Positions 46,998 through 58,651 are shown, counted from the stretch's first letter. The stretch is 64,000 bases of DNA from Brumimicrobium salinarum (GCF_002844555.1 NZ_PJNI01000013.1:1-64000); one strand, 5' to 3'. The notes: generated from the sequence alone by a model not told the origin. A program made the numbers and translations.

Positions 46998-47807
46998 ATG
47001 AGTGCCAATTTATTCATTGTACCCCATGATTTTACTAGCGTTGGAGATGCCGCGCTCAAATATGCAATTTTTCTAGCCAAACCACGGAAAACTACCATCA
47101 TGTTACTGCACATTGTTAGCAACAAATCAAAAGCGAAAGCAGCGCATGAAAAACTTCAAAAAATAATTAACAATTTAGACCTAGGTGTTGGAGATGGTAG
47201 TGTTGAACCTAAAGTGATAGAAGGAAATATTTTCGAAGATATATCAAAAATTGCAGAGAAAAATGAAGCCCGTTTAATCATTATGGGAACACACGGCGCC
47301 ACAGGAATGCAAAAATTATTTGGTTCTTATGCGATGAAGGTTGTAAGTAATTCGAGTATTCCTTTTTTAGTCGTTCAAGATGGTGTTGATCAAAGTAAAC
47401 TCAATAAAATTGTCGTTCCAATAACCACTTCTAAAGAAAGTTTGCAAATTATTCATATTGCTGGCGAAATTGCCAAGACTTTTGATGCGAAGATTTATGT
47501 AATTGCAGAAAAACAATCGGATCAAAGATTAGCCCAACAATTAAAAGTTCGAATTTCCTTGGTGAAAAATCAATTTGAAGAAAAAGATATTGATGCTGAA
47601 ATTGTTCAAATTGATTCTAAAAAGTCTTTCCAAAAGGAAATTGTTAATTTTTCAAAGGAAAATAAATGTGATTTAATCGCTGTAGCCCATCATTCTTCAA
47701 GTATTTTTGCACAATTTGAAAAATACACACAAGATCTAATTACCAATGATGAATACATGCCTTGTTTGGTTGTTAATGCGAAATTGCTCTCAAAACTGTA
47801 TTACTAA
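46998..47807 (+). CDS. Universal stress protein with two Usp domains
   Basis: The 269-residue protein is two tandem UspA domains at about 4-132 and 136-268. Domain 1 has the nucleotide-binding MGTHGATGMQKLFGSYAMKV and VVSNSSIPFLVV. Domain 2 keeps an AVAHHSSSIF-type loop but lacks the full G-x2-G-x9-G(S/T) motif. Tandem Usp proteins respond to stress and stationary phase. Start ATG 46998 is used because the upstream frame contains a promoter-like box. Confidence 0.9.
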   Translation: MSANLFIVPHDFTSVGDAALKYAIFLAKPRKTTIMLLHIVSNKSKAKAAHEKLQKIINNLDLGVGDGSVEPKVIEGNIFEDISKIAEKNEARLIIMGTHGATGMQKLFGSYAMKVVSNSSIPFLVVQDGVDQSKLNKIVVPITTSKESLQIIHIAGEIAKTFDAKIYVIAEKQSDQRLAQQLKVRISLVKNQFEEKDIDAEIVQIDSKKSFQKEIVNFSKENKCDLIAVAHHSSSIFAQFEKYTQDLITNDEYMPCLVVNAKLLSKLYY

Positions 47808-47846
47808 GAAAGTTCAATTAACTTTGCAGAAGCAAAAAAATTGAAT

Positions 47847-48677
47847 ATGACTTATATCGGGGAACATGTTAACCTAAGAATTGATCGTTTTACTAGTGTT
47901 GGAGCATATCTTGAAGATGATAATGGCTTCGAGGTTTTACTTCCTAATAAATACCTGACAGACGATTTAGAATTAGATCAAGAAATATCTGTTTATATCT
48001 ATAATGATTCTGAAGATCGACCTGTTGCGACTACGGAAACACCTAAAATAGAACTCGATTCTTTTGCTTTTCTAATTGTTAAAGAAGTAAGTAACTTTGG
48101 GGCATTTCTCGATTGGGGTTTAGAAAAAGATTTATTGGTTCCTTTTAAAGAACAAACCGCTAAAATGGTTGAAGGAGGTATCTATCTAGTTCGACTTTAT
48201 CGAGATGAACAAACTAATCGATTGGTCGGTTCTGCTAAAATCAATAAATTCTTAACAGATCAGGTAGAAGGGTTAAATCAAGGCGACGAAATAGACTTAT
48301 TTATTGGTGAAATAACTGATTTAGGTAGAAAAGTAATCGTCAACAATCGATATAATGGTTTAATTTTTAAAGATAGACTCGTCAAACCTTTAAAAACAGG
48401 AGAAACAACCAAAGGTTATGTTGAATTTATTCGTGAAGATGGTAAAATTGACGTGTCTTTAGTTCCTGTTGGACTTGAGAAGTTTGATGCATTTTCGGAA
48501 ATGGTTCTTGCCTACCTCAAGGAAAATGATGGTGAAATTTCGGTGACTGATAAATCGAGTCCAGATTTAATTCGATCTGAATTAAAAATGAGCAAAAAAT
48601 CCTTTAAAAAAGCGGTCGGAAATCTTTACAAAAATAAAATTATCAAAATCAATTCAGATTCGATCACACTGTTATAA
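47847..48677 (+). CDS. S1-like RNA-binding regulator, CvfB/YitL family
   Basis: The 276-residue protein begins with successive S1-type OB folds (TSVGAYLEDDNGFEVLLPN, SNFGAFLDWGLEKDLLVPF) and ends in a winged-helix domain SELKMSKKSFKKAVGNLYKN that matches CvfB. It binds RNA and in other bacteria affects virulence or stress genes. It lies 39 bp after the universal stress gene and may share its promoter. Confidence 0.88.
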   Translation: MTYIGEHVNLRIDRFTSVGAYLEDDNGFEVLLPNKYLTDDLELDQEISVYIYNDSEDRPVATTETPKIELDSFAFLIVKEVSNFGAFLDWGLEKDLLVPFKEQTAKMVEGGIYLVRLYRDEQTNRLVGSAKINKFLTDQVEGLNQGDEIDLFIGEITDLGRKVIVNNRYNGLIFKDRLVKPLKTGETTKGYVEFIREDGKIDVSLVPVGLEKFDAFSEMVLAYLKENDGEISVTDKSSPDLIRSELKMSKKSFKKAVGNLYKNKIIKINSDSITLL

Positions 48678-49044
48678 CTATAAAAGCCGGTTTGGCTGTT
48701 TCTTCAACAAGTATAACCCGAATTATTCACCAATCTTAAAGTTTATGAATATTAACATCTGTAAGTCAGTATTTTAACTGTATTTCCTGTAAAATTTGAG
48801 AAACCCATTTTTGGGTATTTATGTATTTGTAAGATTTTGATTTAATTTTGATCTATTCGTCGTTACAAGCCCCGCGAAATATACATATATTACTTTAGGT
48901 CTTGTGCCTAGAATAGATTTAAAATTAAATGCATGAATAATCCGGGATAAATTAAGAATCAAGTCTCTTTATGTTTTGCTTTATACTTCAGGTGCTAATT
49001 CAAAAAATCAATATTTTTAATATGTAAAGTTAAATTTTGAAGAT
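48678..49044. other. Intergenic region without recognised features
   Basis: This AT-rich gap has only a weak hairpin ACCCA/TGGGT near 48804-48820. I see no gene or known RNA. Confidence 0.5.
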
Positions 49045-49079
49045 AAAAAAAGGCTGTCCCGAAAAGACAGCCTTTTTTG
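49045..49079 (-). terminator. Terminator of the TPR protein gene
   Basis: A7-GGCTGTC pairs with GACAGCC-T6 around a seven-base loop. It works on both strands and lies 20 bp past the TPR gene stop. Confidence 0.85.
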
Positions 49080-49098
49080 TAAGTTTAAATTCTTCGTT

Positions 49099-50313
49099 TT
49101 AATTTCCTGCAGCAGCCTTTTCAGCTTTCTTTTTGTATTCTAAAGCTTCCTCCGAATTACCTGCATTTCTATGAACTTGATAAAGTACATTTAATACTCC
49201 TGCATTATTCGGATCTTGTTTAATGTAAATCTCTAAGGGTGCAATTGCCTTTTGATACATTTCCTGACTCCTTTTACTCACTGCCTCATAATTAGGATTG
49301 TTATAATCCATTTGACCTGCAGTGTTTTTTAGCTTTTCACCTCTACCTAAATAAAGAACACCTAAGTTATATGCAGCTTCAGCATATTCAGGATCTATCT
49401 CGATAGCTCGTTCTAAGTTTGTCTCAGCTTTAGTGTATAACTCCTCTACTTCATCAGATTTTTGTTGATACCCATCATCTGTTATTTCCATTGCAGCAAA
49501 CTCATTATAAGCTTTGTCGGCAGCTGATAAGTAAATAGAACCCATATTTGAAAATAGAACTTTATTTTCAGGCGAATTTTCCGCAGCAGCATTGAAAAAG
49601 CCCTCTGCCTGTTCTAGGTCGTCCTTGCTCAATGCTAAATTTACACCAGCAATTGCCAACTCTTCACTTTTAGGAAACATCTCTAAAGCACCATTGATAA
49701 ATTCAATTGCTTTTTCAATTTCATTCGTTTTCTCTAAAGTATCAATATAATTTCTAGCTGAGATAATTGCATTTGTTCGCATTGCCTCGCGCTCTTCTTC
49801 AATGTTGGCTATTTTTTTAACTTGGTATGCACTTGCAAATCCTGCATAAGCCATCTGAAAGTTTTTCTGCTTAAACATCATTTCACCAACAGAAACAGCT
49901 TGACTTACTTTTCTATTGAAGAAATCTTCAAGCTCTCTTCTCCATCTTTTTTTAGCTGATGCCTTTTCAGTTGAATTTTCAATAACATCAATAATCGAGT
50001 CGTTTTGATATACCTCTAACTCAGCATATTTACCTAGACTAGATAATTCTACTAAACTGTAATTAATTAATACATTGTAATAATTACCTTTTTCATCATT
50101 GATCGTTGATTCATTCTTCATTGCCAAATCGATATAAGATTTAGCTTCAATCAAATGAGTTTTAGCTTTGTCAAAATCCTGCTGCATAAAAGCAGGTTGG
50201 TATTTATTAAACTCTAACGCTGCAGAGATTACGTTGCTACTCTGTGCAAACACTTGAGATGTAATAAATAAAGTTGAGGCAATAATTCCTATGCTAACTT
50301 TGAATAATTTCAT
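49099..50313 (-). CDS. Secreted tetratricopeptide-repeat protein
   Basis: The 404-residue protein has a signal peptide (cleavage near VFAQ), then TPR-like helical pairs from about 100, clearest at 230-330 (GSIYLSAADKAYNEF, AAYNLGVLYLGRGEKL) and at the C-terminus. It ends EALEYKKKAEKAAAGN. The TPRs are probably a periplasmic protein-binding scaffold. It lies 18 bp downstream of gyrA on the same strand and may be co-transcribed. Confidence 0.82.
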   Translation of the reverse strand: MKLFKVSIGIIASTLFITSQVFAQSSNVISAALEFNKYQPAFMQQDFDKAKTHLIEAKSYIDLAMKNESTINDEKGNYYNVLINYSLVELSSLGKYAELEVYQNDSIIDVIENSTEKASAKKRWRRELEDFFNRKVSQAVSVGEMMFKQKNFQMAYAGFASAYQVKKIANIEEEREAMRTNAIISARNYIDTLEKTNEIEKAIEFINGALEMFPKSEELAIAGVNLALSKDDLEQAEGFFNAAAENSPENKVLFSNMGSIYLSAADKAYNEFAAMEITDDGYQQKSDEVEELYTKAETNLERAIEIDPEYAEAAYNLGVLYLGRGEKLKNTAGQMDYNNPNYEAVSKRSQEMYQKAIAPLEIYIKQDPNNAGVLNVLYQVHRNAGNSEEALEYKKKAEKAAAGN

Positions 50314-50331
50314 TTCGTTTTAATTTTAAAT

Positions 50332-52911
50332 TTAATCTTTATTTTCACTGTCTGTATCAGCATTATCTATGCCATTGTTTGAATCTTCAGTGTTTTCTTG
50401 ATTTTCATTGTTCTCTATTCCATCAATATTTTCTAAATCTTCATCCTCTTCTTTTGGTACTTTAGCCACCGCTGCAATTTCACCACCTTTTGATAAGTTA
50501 ATTACTTTTACACCTTGAGCAGCTCTACCCATTACACGAATTTGATCTACACGAGAACGAATGGTTATTCCTCGTTTGGTGATAATCATTAAATCATCAT
50601 CATCCGTAACATTCTTAATTGCAATTAAGTTTCCTGTTTTTTCGGTTACAGAGATCGTTTTAACACCTTTACCTCCTCGATTAGTTACACGGTAAACCGG
50701 CTCTCCTGTTTCGGGATCATTAAAGAACGAACGCTTTCCATAACCATTTTCTGAAACTACAAGAATACTATTTTCACTATCTGGCTCTAAACAAATCATA
50801 CCGATAACTTCATCATCAGGTTTACTCATTTTTACACCTTTCACTCCTATAGAGTTTCTTCCAACTGTTCTAACCGTTGATTCATTAAATCGAATGGCAT
50901 ATCCAGATTTTTTAGCTAGAATAATTTCTTGATTTCCATTAGTGAGTTTCGCTTCAAGGAGCTCATCACCTTCGTTAATATTTATGGCATTAATACCATT
51001 AGAACGTGGCCTTGAGTAGGCTTCTAATTTTGATTTTTTAATGATACCATTCTTAGTACACATTACAATGAAGTTATTATTTACATATTCTTCATCTGTA
51101 AGATCTTTTACATTAATGTATGCCTTAATTTTATCATCCTGCTCAATATTAATAAGGTTTTGAATTGCTCTTCCTTTTGATGTTTTACTACCTTCCGGCA
51201 CTTCAAACACACGCATCCAGAAACATTTTCCTTTTTCAGTAAAGACCATCAAATAATTATGGTTTGTAGCCACAAATATAGACTCTAAAAAGTCTTTGTC
51301 TCGAGTAGTTGAGCCTTTCGATCCTGTTCCTCCTCTATTTTGAACCTTGTATTCAGATAGACTTGTTCTTTTAATATAACCTGCACGTGAAATAGTAACC
51401 ACTACTTCCTCATCTGGAATTAAATCCTCGATACGCATTTCTGATGCCGAATATTCAATAACAGAACGACGGTCATCTCCATATTTATCTCTGATATAAA
51501 TAAGCTCTTCTTTAATGATTTGCATTCTACGCGAGCGGTTTGCCAAGATGTCTTTCAAATCAGCAATGGTTGTCATCAACTCCTCATACTCAGTTCTTAA
51601 CTTATCCTGTTCTAGTCCAGTTAATTGTCTCAATCTCATTTCAACAATTGCACGAGACTGAAGCTCAGACAAATCAAAACGTTTAATTAAATTTTCTCTG
51701 GCAACTTCTGGACTTTTAGAAGCACGAATAATCTTAATAACTTCATCTATATTATCTGAAGCAATGATTAATCCTTCTAATAAATGCGCACGTTCTTCTG
51801 CTTTTCGTAATTCATATTTCGTACGCCTAACAATCACCTCATGTCTGAACTCAACAAACTTTTCAATCATTTGCTTGAGGTTCAACAATTCTGGGCGCCC
51901 GTCTACTAAACAGATATTGTTTACAGAGAAGGATGTTTGTAATGCAGTAAACTTAAACAGTTTGTTTAAAACCACATTAGGAATTGCGTCACGTTTCAGT
52001 TCATACACAACACGTAAACCATTTCTATCTGATTCGTCACGTATATCAGTAATCCCCTCAATCTTACCATCATTAACAAGATCAGCAGTCTTCTTAATCA
52101 TATCCGCCTTATTCACCAAATAAGGAATTTCGTTGACTACGATATGTTCTCTTCCGTGTTTATTTTCTTCTATATTTGCTTTCGCTCTTATAACTATACG
52201 TCCTTTCCCAGTTTCAAAAGCAGATTTAACCCCTTCATAACCATAAATAGTTCCGCCTGTTGGAAAATCAGGAGCCGTAACAAACTTCATCAAACCTTCT
52301 ATGTCGATATCATTATCATCCACATAAGCGATAGTCCCGTTAATTACCTCAGTTAAATTATGCGGAGCCATGTTGGTAGCCATTCCTACTGCAATACCAC
52401 TTGCCCCATTAATCAAAAGATTAGGAATCTTTGTCGGAAGTACAGTCGGCTCTGTTAAACTGTCATCAAAATTGGCAACAAAGTCAACCGTTTCTTTATC
52501 TAAATCGCCAAGCATTTCCTCAGAAATCTTTCTTAATCTAGCCTCAGTATAACGCATTGCTGCAGGACTATCACCATCCATTGATCCGAAGTTACCTTGC
52601 CCGTCAACCAATGGGTAACGCAACGACCAATATTGGGCCATACGCACCATAGTATCATAGACAGAGCTATCTCCGTGCGGATGGTATTTCCCTAAAACCT
52701 CACCAACAATTCTTGCTGATTTTTTATGGGCTTTATTAGAGTAAACTCCTAAATCTTGCATTCCATATAATACACGTCTGTGTACTGGTTTAAACCCATC
52801 ACGCACATCTGGAAGAGCACGTGAAACAATTACCGACATCGAGTAATCGATGTAAGCGGATTTCATTTCATCTTCGATGTTAATCTTAATGATTTTTTCT
52901 CCTTCTGCCAT
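50332..52911 (-). CDS. gyrA: DNA gyrase subunit A
   Basis: GyrA carries the breakage-reunion activity that introduces negative supercoils. The 859-residue length is typical. Visible are [19 protein letters not shown] with residues matching E. coli Ser83 and Asp87, which are quinolone-sensitive, and the catalytic Tyr in [10 protein letters not shown]. The C-terminal pinwheel includes a GyrA-box-like [11 protein letters not shown] long Asp/Glu/Asn tail follows. It is divergent from clpC across a 221-bp region. Confidence 0.97.
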   Translation of the reverse strand: MAEGEKIIKINIEDEMKSAYIDYSMSVIVSRALPDVRDGFKPVHRRVLYGMQDLGVYSNKAHKKSARIVGEVLGKYHPHGDSSVYDTMVRMAQYWSLRYPLVDGQGNFGSMDGDSPAAMRYTEARLRKISEEMLGDLDKETVDFVANFDDSLTEPTVLPTKIPNLLINGASGIAVGMATNMAPHNLTEVINGTIAYVDDNDIDIEGLMKFVTAPDFPTGGTIYGYEGVKSAFETGKGRIVIRAKANIEENKHGREHIVVNEIPYLVNKADMIKKTADLVNDGKIEGITDIRDESDRNGLRVVYELKRDAIPNVVLNKLFKFTALQTSFSVNNICLVDGRPELLNLKQMIEKFVEFRHEVIVRRTKYELRKAEERAHLLEGLIIASDNIDEVIKIIRASKSPEVARENLIKRFDLSELQSRAIVEMRLRQLTGLEQDKLRTEYEELMTTIADLKDILANRSRRMQIIKEELIYIRDKYGDDRRSVIEYSASEMRIEDLIPDEEVVVTISRAGYIKRTSLSEYKVQNRGGTGSKGSTTRDKDFLESIFVATNHNYLMVFTEKGKCFWMRVFEVPEGSKTSKGRAIQNLINIEQDDKIKAYINVKDLTDEEYVNNNFIVMCTKNGIIKKSKLEAYSRPRSNGINAININEGDELLEAKLTNGNQEIILAKKSGYAIRFNESTVRTVGRNSIGVKGVKMSKPDDEVIGMICLEPDSENSILVVSENGYGKRSFFNDPETGEPVYRVTNRGGKGVKTISVTEKTGNLIAIKNVTDDDDLMIITKRGITIRSRVDQIRVMGRAAQGVKVINLSKGGEIAAVAKVPKEEDEDLENIDGIENNENQENTEDSNNGIDNADTDSENKD

Positions 52912-53132
52912 CTTGTCATTTAATTTATTACTGCACGAATCTTGCGTGCGTTAAGAATGTTCGAAAATAAGGATTAAAATCAATATAGCGTTTAGAAGAG
53001 TAGTAATTTATAAACAAAAATCTGTGAATAATTGTGAACAACTTAAACCATTTGAATAGAAAATCGTTTTATTTTTGAAGGTGTGGTTATAAATATTAAA
53101 AAAGCCACTCAAATTATGTATATTCGTAAACT

Positions 53133-55681
53133 ATGGAAGCAAAATTTTCACCAAGAGTTAAAGATGTTATAAATTTTAGTCGTGAAGAAGCATTACGTCT
53201 CGGAAATGACTATATAGGTGTTGAACACCTTTTGCTTGGTCTAATTCGCGAAGGTGAAGGACTAGGAATACAGGTTTTAAAAGAATTTAATCTAGACTTG
53301 GAACAAATTAGGTATCAGATTGAATCTTACTTGAAAAAATCTACTGGAAAACCAGGTCAAGATCTCACCAACGTACCCCTTGTAAAACAAGCAGAAAAAG
53401 TTTTAAAAATCACTTATTTAGAAGCAAAGTTATTTAAAAGTACAGTTATAGGTACAGAACATTTACTTTTATCAATTTTAAAAGATGAAAATAATGTTGC
53501 TTGTCGTACTTTAAATAGATATGGAGTTATATACGACAATGTAAAAGATGAAATAGAAGCTATGTTAGAAGAAAATAATCCAAAATTTGAATTTCCAAGT
53601 TCCAGTGATGGTGACGATGCTGGCTTTGCTGGTGGTTCTGGTTCGCCATCCGGTGGTTCTCGAAAATCAAGCGATACCAAGTCTAAAACTCCCGTTTTGG
53701 ATAATTTCGGAAGAGATTTAACCAAATTAGCCGAGAATGATCAATTAGATCCTATTGTCGGAAGGGAAAAAGAAATTGAAAGGGTAAGTCAGATCTTATC
53801 ACGAAGAAAGAAAAACAACCCTATCCTAATAGGAGAACCTGGAGTAGGTAAAAGTGCAATTGCAGAAGGCTTAGCACTTAGAATAGTACAGCGTAAAGTA
53901 TCACGTGTTTTATTCGACAAAAGAATTGTATCGTTAGACTTAGCATCTCTTGTTGCGGGCACAAAATATAGAGGTCAGTTTGAAGAAAGAATGAAAGCCG
54001 TAATGGCAGAAATTGAAAAAAATAGAGATGTAATTTTATTTATTGATGAAATTCATACCATTGTTGGCGCAGGAGGAGCTAGTGGCTCATTAGACGCTTC
54101 AAATATGTTTAAACCTGCTTTGGCAAGAGGCGAATTGCAAGCGATTGGAGCAACAACATTAGACGAATACCGTCAACATATTGAAAAAGATGGTGCTTTA
54201 GAGCGTCGTTTCCAAAAAGTTTTAGTTGAACCTACAACGATTGAGGAGACTGAACAGATACTAGAGAATATAAAAAGTAGATATGAAGATCACCACAGCG
54301 TGTCTTATACAAAAGAAGCGATTCAAGCTTGTGTGGCTTTGACGGATCGATACATTTCGGATCGACACTTACCAGACAAAGCCATTGATGCATTGGATGA
54401 AGTTGGTTCTCGTGTACATCTAACCAATATCAATGTTCCACCAGTAATTGTGGAAATTGAGAATAAAATTGAAGAAATTAAGGTTAAAAAAATGATGTTA
54501 TCAAATCTCAGCAATATGAAAAAGCAGCTGAACTAAGAGATACCGAGAAGAAACTTCAAGACGAGTTAGTCGAGGAAAAGATAAAATGGGAAGAGGATAC
54601 AAAGAATCATAAAGTTACCGTTACTGAAGAGAATGTTGCAGATGTTGTAGCCATGATGACTGGGATTCCTGTTCAACGAATTGCTGAGAAAGAAAGCGGT
54701 AAGTTGGCCAAGATGGAATCAGAAGTTAGAGGTAAGATTATTGGACAAGATGATGCTGTAGCCAAAGTTGTTAAAGCGATTCAAAGAAATCGTGCCGGAC
54801 TTAAAGATCCGAATAAACCCATCGGTTCATTCTTTTTCTTAGGACCAACTGGGGTGGGTAAAACCCTTTTAGCTAAAGTTCTTGCTAAACATATGTTTGA
54901 TTCAGAAGAAGCATTGATTCGTGTCGACATGTCAGAATATATGGAGAAGTTTTCTATTTCGAGATTAGTTGGAGCACCTCCGGGTTACGTAGGATATGAA
55001 GAAGGCGGTCAATTAACCGAAAAGGTAAGAAGAAAGCCATATTCAATTATATTGCTTGATGAAATAGAGAAAGCTCATCCCGATGTTTTCAATTTGCTCT
55101 TGCAAGCATTAGATGACGGGCACATGACAGATGGTTTAGGACGAAAAATTGATTTTAAAAATACAATCATTATTATGACTTCTAACATCGGTGCGCGTCA
55201 GCTACAAGATTTTGGTACGGGTGTAGGATTTAGCACTGCGGCAAAAGAGGCGTCGACTGATGATGATCAAAAATCTGTAATACAGAATGCACTCCGTAAG
55301 GCTTTTTCTCCAGAATTCTTAAACCGAGTGGATGATATGATCTTATTCAAATCATTAGAACGTGATGATATTTATAAGATTATTGACTTAGAGTTAGTGA
55401 CTTTATATTCAAGAATTAATGAGTTAGGTTACCAAATTGAACTTCAGAAAGAAGCCAAAGACTTTATTGTAGATAAAGGTTATGACTCAAAATTTGGAGC
55501 TCGTCCTTTAAAGCGTGCGATTCAGAAGTATATTGAAGATCCTTTAGCTGAAGAAATTATCAATTCAACAATTAAAGAAGGCGACAAAATTTCACTTTCT
55601 TTAAATAAAGAAGGCAATGGATTAAAATCTGAAGTAGTTAAGAGCGAAACTGAAGATGAAAATACAGAAGAGAAAAAATAA
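53133..55681 (+). CDS. clpC: ATP-dependent protease ATPase ClpC, broken by a -1 frameshift
   Basis: ClpC unfolds proteins for ClpP. It has Clp_N repeats at about 1-145, a Gly/Ser linker, AAA1 with [13 protein letters not shown], and then the frame stops near residue 467 inside the UVR-type middle region. One extra A in the A7 run at 54486-54492 turns VKKMMLSNL into [20 protein letters not shown] and joins AAA2 with [13 protein letters not shown] from about 54653, giving about 849 residues. The break is the same kind as in ligA. Confidence 0.92.
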
Positions 55682-55702
55682 TATTTGTTATTTAACCATT
55701 CT

Positions 55703-55731
55703 AAGGGAGTTTCATTAACTCCCTTTTTTTA
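55703..55731 (+). terminator. Terminator after clpC
   Basis: AAGGGAGT (55703-55710) pairs with ACTCCCTT (55718-55725), followed by T-run. Confidence 0.85.
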
Positions 55732-55740
55732 ATTTTCATT

Positions 55741-56598
55741 ATGAAGAATACAGTATTTTTTATTTTATTTTTTTCAATTTTCATCAATTTACATGCTCAA
55801 GTTAATCCAACGCTTGTAAATATTCCACATGAAGTATTCGTAAATGATGGTAGAACAGATTTCAACAAGCTATTTGTTAAAAATGATACTTTAAAAGAAC
55901 AAGTCAAACTATTACATACACAAAACGAATTATCTCATGATTTTTCTGTTCAAGTTAGCAACTTTGAACAATATTGGAATCACTTTAAAGCAGATTGGAA
56001 CTATGTTAGATTTAAAAAAAATGCAACACCCCTACTCCTATTTAGCGGTTATAAAAATGCAAATGACGAACGCGAATACGTGGAGGTATATAATGCAAAG
56101 CAAGACAGAAATCAACGGTTACTTTTCAGTGAAGTAGGAAATCTACTGGCATACAAAATAAATCCTCACACACAAGAAAGCATATTATATGTACACAAAT
56201 ATCCCTGTTGTAGAAGCGCAAGTCATAACATTTACAAACTTAGACAAACCGAACAAGGAGTTCACATAACTGACCGATTTTTTGTGGGTCGAGATAGAGG
56301 CGACATGCAAGGTGATTTTTTTCCTGAAAAAACACAATTTAATAAAGAGTATAAAATCTTAAAGAAAAAAACTGCACTAAGATGGTCGCCAGAAGTGATT
56401 GAAAAAGATGCATTTGTGGGGTGGACAGAAAGCAACCTAATGATACATTATAACAAAGGAGCAATTTACAAAGTGCTAGCAGAAAAAGATGATTGGTATT
56501 TTGTTTTATTTCTTTCAGGCATAGTAGAAGAGCAAAGCATGATGTTAAACTATACGAATTTTAAACACAAAGGTGTTTATGGATGGATTAAAAAATAA
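55741..56598 (+). CDS. Secreted protein of unknown function
   Basis: The 285-residue protein has a Sec signal (cleavage near LHAQ). The body includes a Cys pair in KYPCCRSASHN. The C-terminal 50 residues resemble an SH3-like or short beta domain. No family is recognised. It follows the clpC terminator, and its end overlaps the upstream region of the CCA-adding enzyme gene. Confidence 0.6.
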   Translation: MKNTVFFILFFSIFINLHAQVNPTLVNIPHEVFVNDGRTDFNKLFVKNDTLKEQVKLLHTQNELSHDFSVQVSNFEQYWNHFKADWNYVRFKKNATPLLLFSGYKNANDEREYVEVYNAKQDRNQRLLFSEVGNLLAYKINPHTQESILYVHKYPCCRSASHNIYKLRQTEQGVHITDRFFVGRDRGDMQGDFFPEKTQFNKEYKILKKKTALRWSPEVIEKDAFVGWTESNLMIHYNKGAIYKVLAEKDDWYFVLFLSGIVEEQSMMLNYTNFKHKGVYGWIKK

Positions 56599-56603
56599 GT
56601 TTC

Positions 56604-56630
56604 TTGAATCACAAAAGACACGTATATTTG
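56604..56630 (+). promoter_or_regulatory. Putative promoter of the CCA-adding enzyme gene
   Basis: TTG at 56604-56606 and a perfect -7 TATATTTG at 56623-56630 with 16-bp spacing, slightly short. The ATG follows 8 bases after the -7 box, suggesting a near-leaderless mRNA. Confidence 0.5.
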
Positions 56631-56638
56631 CAACCGAA

Positions 56639-58051
56639 ATGAAATTAAATTATTCAGATAAACTTAAACATCCTGTTTTTAAAGTAACCCGAGAAATTGT
56701 TACTGAGTTAGGACTAGAAACCTACACCATAGGTGGATTTGTTCGAGATTTACTTTTAGAGCGTCCTTCAAAAGATATTGATATTGTTGTGGTTGGAAAT
56801 GGATTAGCTTTGGCTGAAAAAGTAGCTAAAAAGTTAAAAGTAAAAAAAGTAACACGTTTTAAATCGTTTGGAACTGCTCATTTTCGGTATAAAGATTTAG
56901 ATGTTGAATTCGTAGGTGCAAGAAAAGAATCCTATCAACGAGACTCACGAAAGCCAATCGTTGAAAACGGTACACTTTCCGATGATCAAAAACGTAGAGA
57001 CTTCACTATAAACGCCCTTGCATTAAGCCTTCACGCTGACAATTATGGAGATTTAATAGATCCTTTTGACGGAATTTCTGATTTAGAAAAAGGCATAATT
57101 AGAACACCTTTAGAACCCGCTACAACCTACTCAGACGATCCTTTGAGAATGATGCGTGCAATAAGGTTTGCTACGCAGCTCAACTTTAAAATTGAAATAA
57201 ATAGTTTAAACGCTATAAAACAGAATGCTGAAAGATTATCCATCATTTCTATGGAACGTATAACCGAAGAATTAAATAAAATTATTCTTAGTGATACCCC
57301 TTCAAGAGGTTTTAAACTACTGTATTCAACTCATTTACTTCATCAGTTTTTTCCTGAAATGGTTCAATTAGCAGGAGTTGAAACCATCAATAACCATTCA
57401 CATAAAGACAATTTTTATCATACTTTAGAAGTACTCGATAATATTTCAGAAAATACCGATAATTTATGGCTAAGATGGGCAGCAATACTTCATGATATAG
57501 CTAAACCTCCAACCAAAAGGTACAAGAAGAAAACTGGGTGGACCTTTCATGGTCATGAGGATTTAGGAGCGCGAATGACGCCTAAAATTTTTAGAAAGTT
57601 AAAATTACCGATGGATACAAAAATGAAATACGTACAAAAACTGGTGCGTTTACATTTACGTCCAATTGCTTTAGTGAAAGGAGATGTCACAGATTCTGCT
57701 ATTAGGCGCTTACTAAATGAAGCAGGAGATGATATTGATGACCTGATGACATTATGTAATGCAGATATTACCTCAAAAAATGAATTTAAAGTTAGAAAAT
57801 ACAAAAACAACTTTAAAAAAGTTGAGGAAAAACTAAAAACTGTTGAAGAGAAAGATAATGTAAGAAATTTTCAACCTCCAATTGATGGGAAATTAATCAT
57901 GGATACATTTAATATTACACCTTCAAATGAAATAGGTATTATCAAAAGTAAAATTAAAGAAGCCATTCTTGAAGGTGAAATTAAAAACGATTATCAAGAA
58001 GCTTATGAATTGATGCTTAAAATAGGAAAAGAAATAGGCTTAGAATCTTAA
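56639..58051 (+). CDS. CCA tRNA nucleotidyltransferase with HD domain
   Basis: The product is about 470 residues. An N-terminal class II nucleotidyltransferase core has GGFVRDLLLERPSKDIDIVV (GG and DxD motifs) and RRDFTINALAL. An HD domain at about 245-375 (HNHSHKDNFYHTLEVLDNI, HDIAKPPT) and a helical tail follow. It adds or repairs the 3' CCA of tRNAs, which fits the tRNA-Pro gene lacking encoded CCA. ATG 56639 is preferred; upstream codons overlap the previous gene. Confidence 0.92.
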   Translation: MKLNYSDKLKHPVFKVTREIVTELGLETYTIGGFVRDLLLERPSKDIDIVVVGNGLALAEKVAKKLKVKKVTRFKSFGTAHFRYKDLDVEFVGARKESYQRDSRKPIVENGTLSDDQKRRDFTINALALSLHADNYGDLIDPFDGISDLEKGIIRTPLEPATTYSDDPLRMMRAIRFATQLNFKIEINSLNAIKQNAERLSIISMERITEELNKIILSDTPSRGFKLLYSTHLLHQFFPEMVQLAGVETINNHSHKDNFYHTLEVLDNISENTDNLWLRWAAILHDIAKPPTKRYKKKTGWTFHGHEDLGARMTPKIFRKLKLPMDTKMKYVQKLVRLHLRPIALVKGDVTDSAIRRLLNEAGDDIDDLMTLCNADITSKNEFKVRKYKNNFKKVEEKLKTVEEKDNVRNFQPPIDGKLIMDTFNITPSNEIGIIKSKIKEAILEGEIKNDYQEAYELMLKIGKEIGLES

Positions 58052-58092
58052 AAAAATTAACTTCGCACATTGTTTTTATTGCAATAATTAAT

Positions 58093-58650
58093 ATGGCAGG
58101 ATTAAAATTTAGAATTTTATTAGATAGTATTGATGATAAAGAAGTCTTTAGAGATATTCTTATCAACGACGATTACAATTTTGAACATTTTTATCATACC
58201 ATTCTAGACGCTTTTGGCCTACCAAATGATCAAATGGCATCTTTTTTCGTAAGTGATGAAGATTGGAATAAAGGTGAAGAAATTGCATTAATGGACATGT
58301 CTTTTGGAGCTGACGAAAGCGAAGAAGCCCCTATTCAAATGAAAGATATTCCACTAAAAGAAAAAAACACGAAGGTCCGACAACGCTTCATATTGGTGCA
58401 TGATTTCTTATCTATGTGGATATTTTTAATAGAACTTCATGAAATAACCACACAAGAGTATGAACATCCACAATTATTGATGGAGGTTGGAGAAATTCCA
58501 GAAGATCTCATCAAACAAGGGCCACGATCAATAGAAGATATGTCTTTTGAAACAGAAATTGATCCTGATGCAGACGATTTTGATATTGATAATTTTGGCG
58601 ACCACCTTGATAGTGACAACTTTGATAATATAGACGATTACGATATTTAA
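58093..58650 (+). CDS. pRiA4b ORF-3-like (IS1096 TnpR-like) protein
   Basis: The 185-residue protein begins LKFRILLDSIDDKEVFRDIL and contains FEHFYHTILDAFGLPNDQM, the pattern of the plasmid pRiA4b ORF-3 family found as stand-alone genes in many flavobacteria. The last 40 residues are a strongly acidic Asp/Asn/Phe repeat tail. It is on the same strand as, and 42 bp after, the CCA-adding enzyme gene. Molecular function unknown. Confidence 0.75.
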   Translation: MAGLKFRILLDSIDDKEVFRDILINDDYNFEHFYHTILDAFGLPNDQMASFFVSDEDWNKGEEIALMDMSFGADESEEAPIQMKDIPLKEKNTKVRQRFILVHDFLSMWIFLIELHEITTQEYEHPQLLMEVGEIPEDLIKQGPRSIEDMSFETEIDPDADDFDIDNFGDHLDSDNFDNIDDYDI

Positions 58651-58651
58651 A

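Noticed and set aside
52933-52949. GCACG/CGTGC inverted repeat in the gyrA leader
   Set aside because: Five-base arms are too short to claim an operator without further copies.
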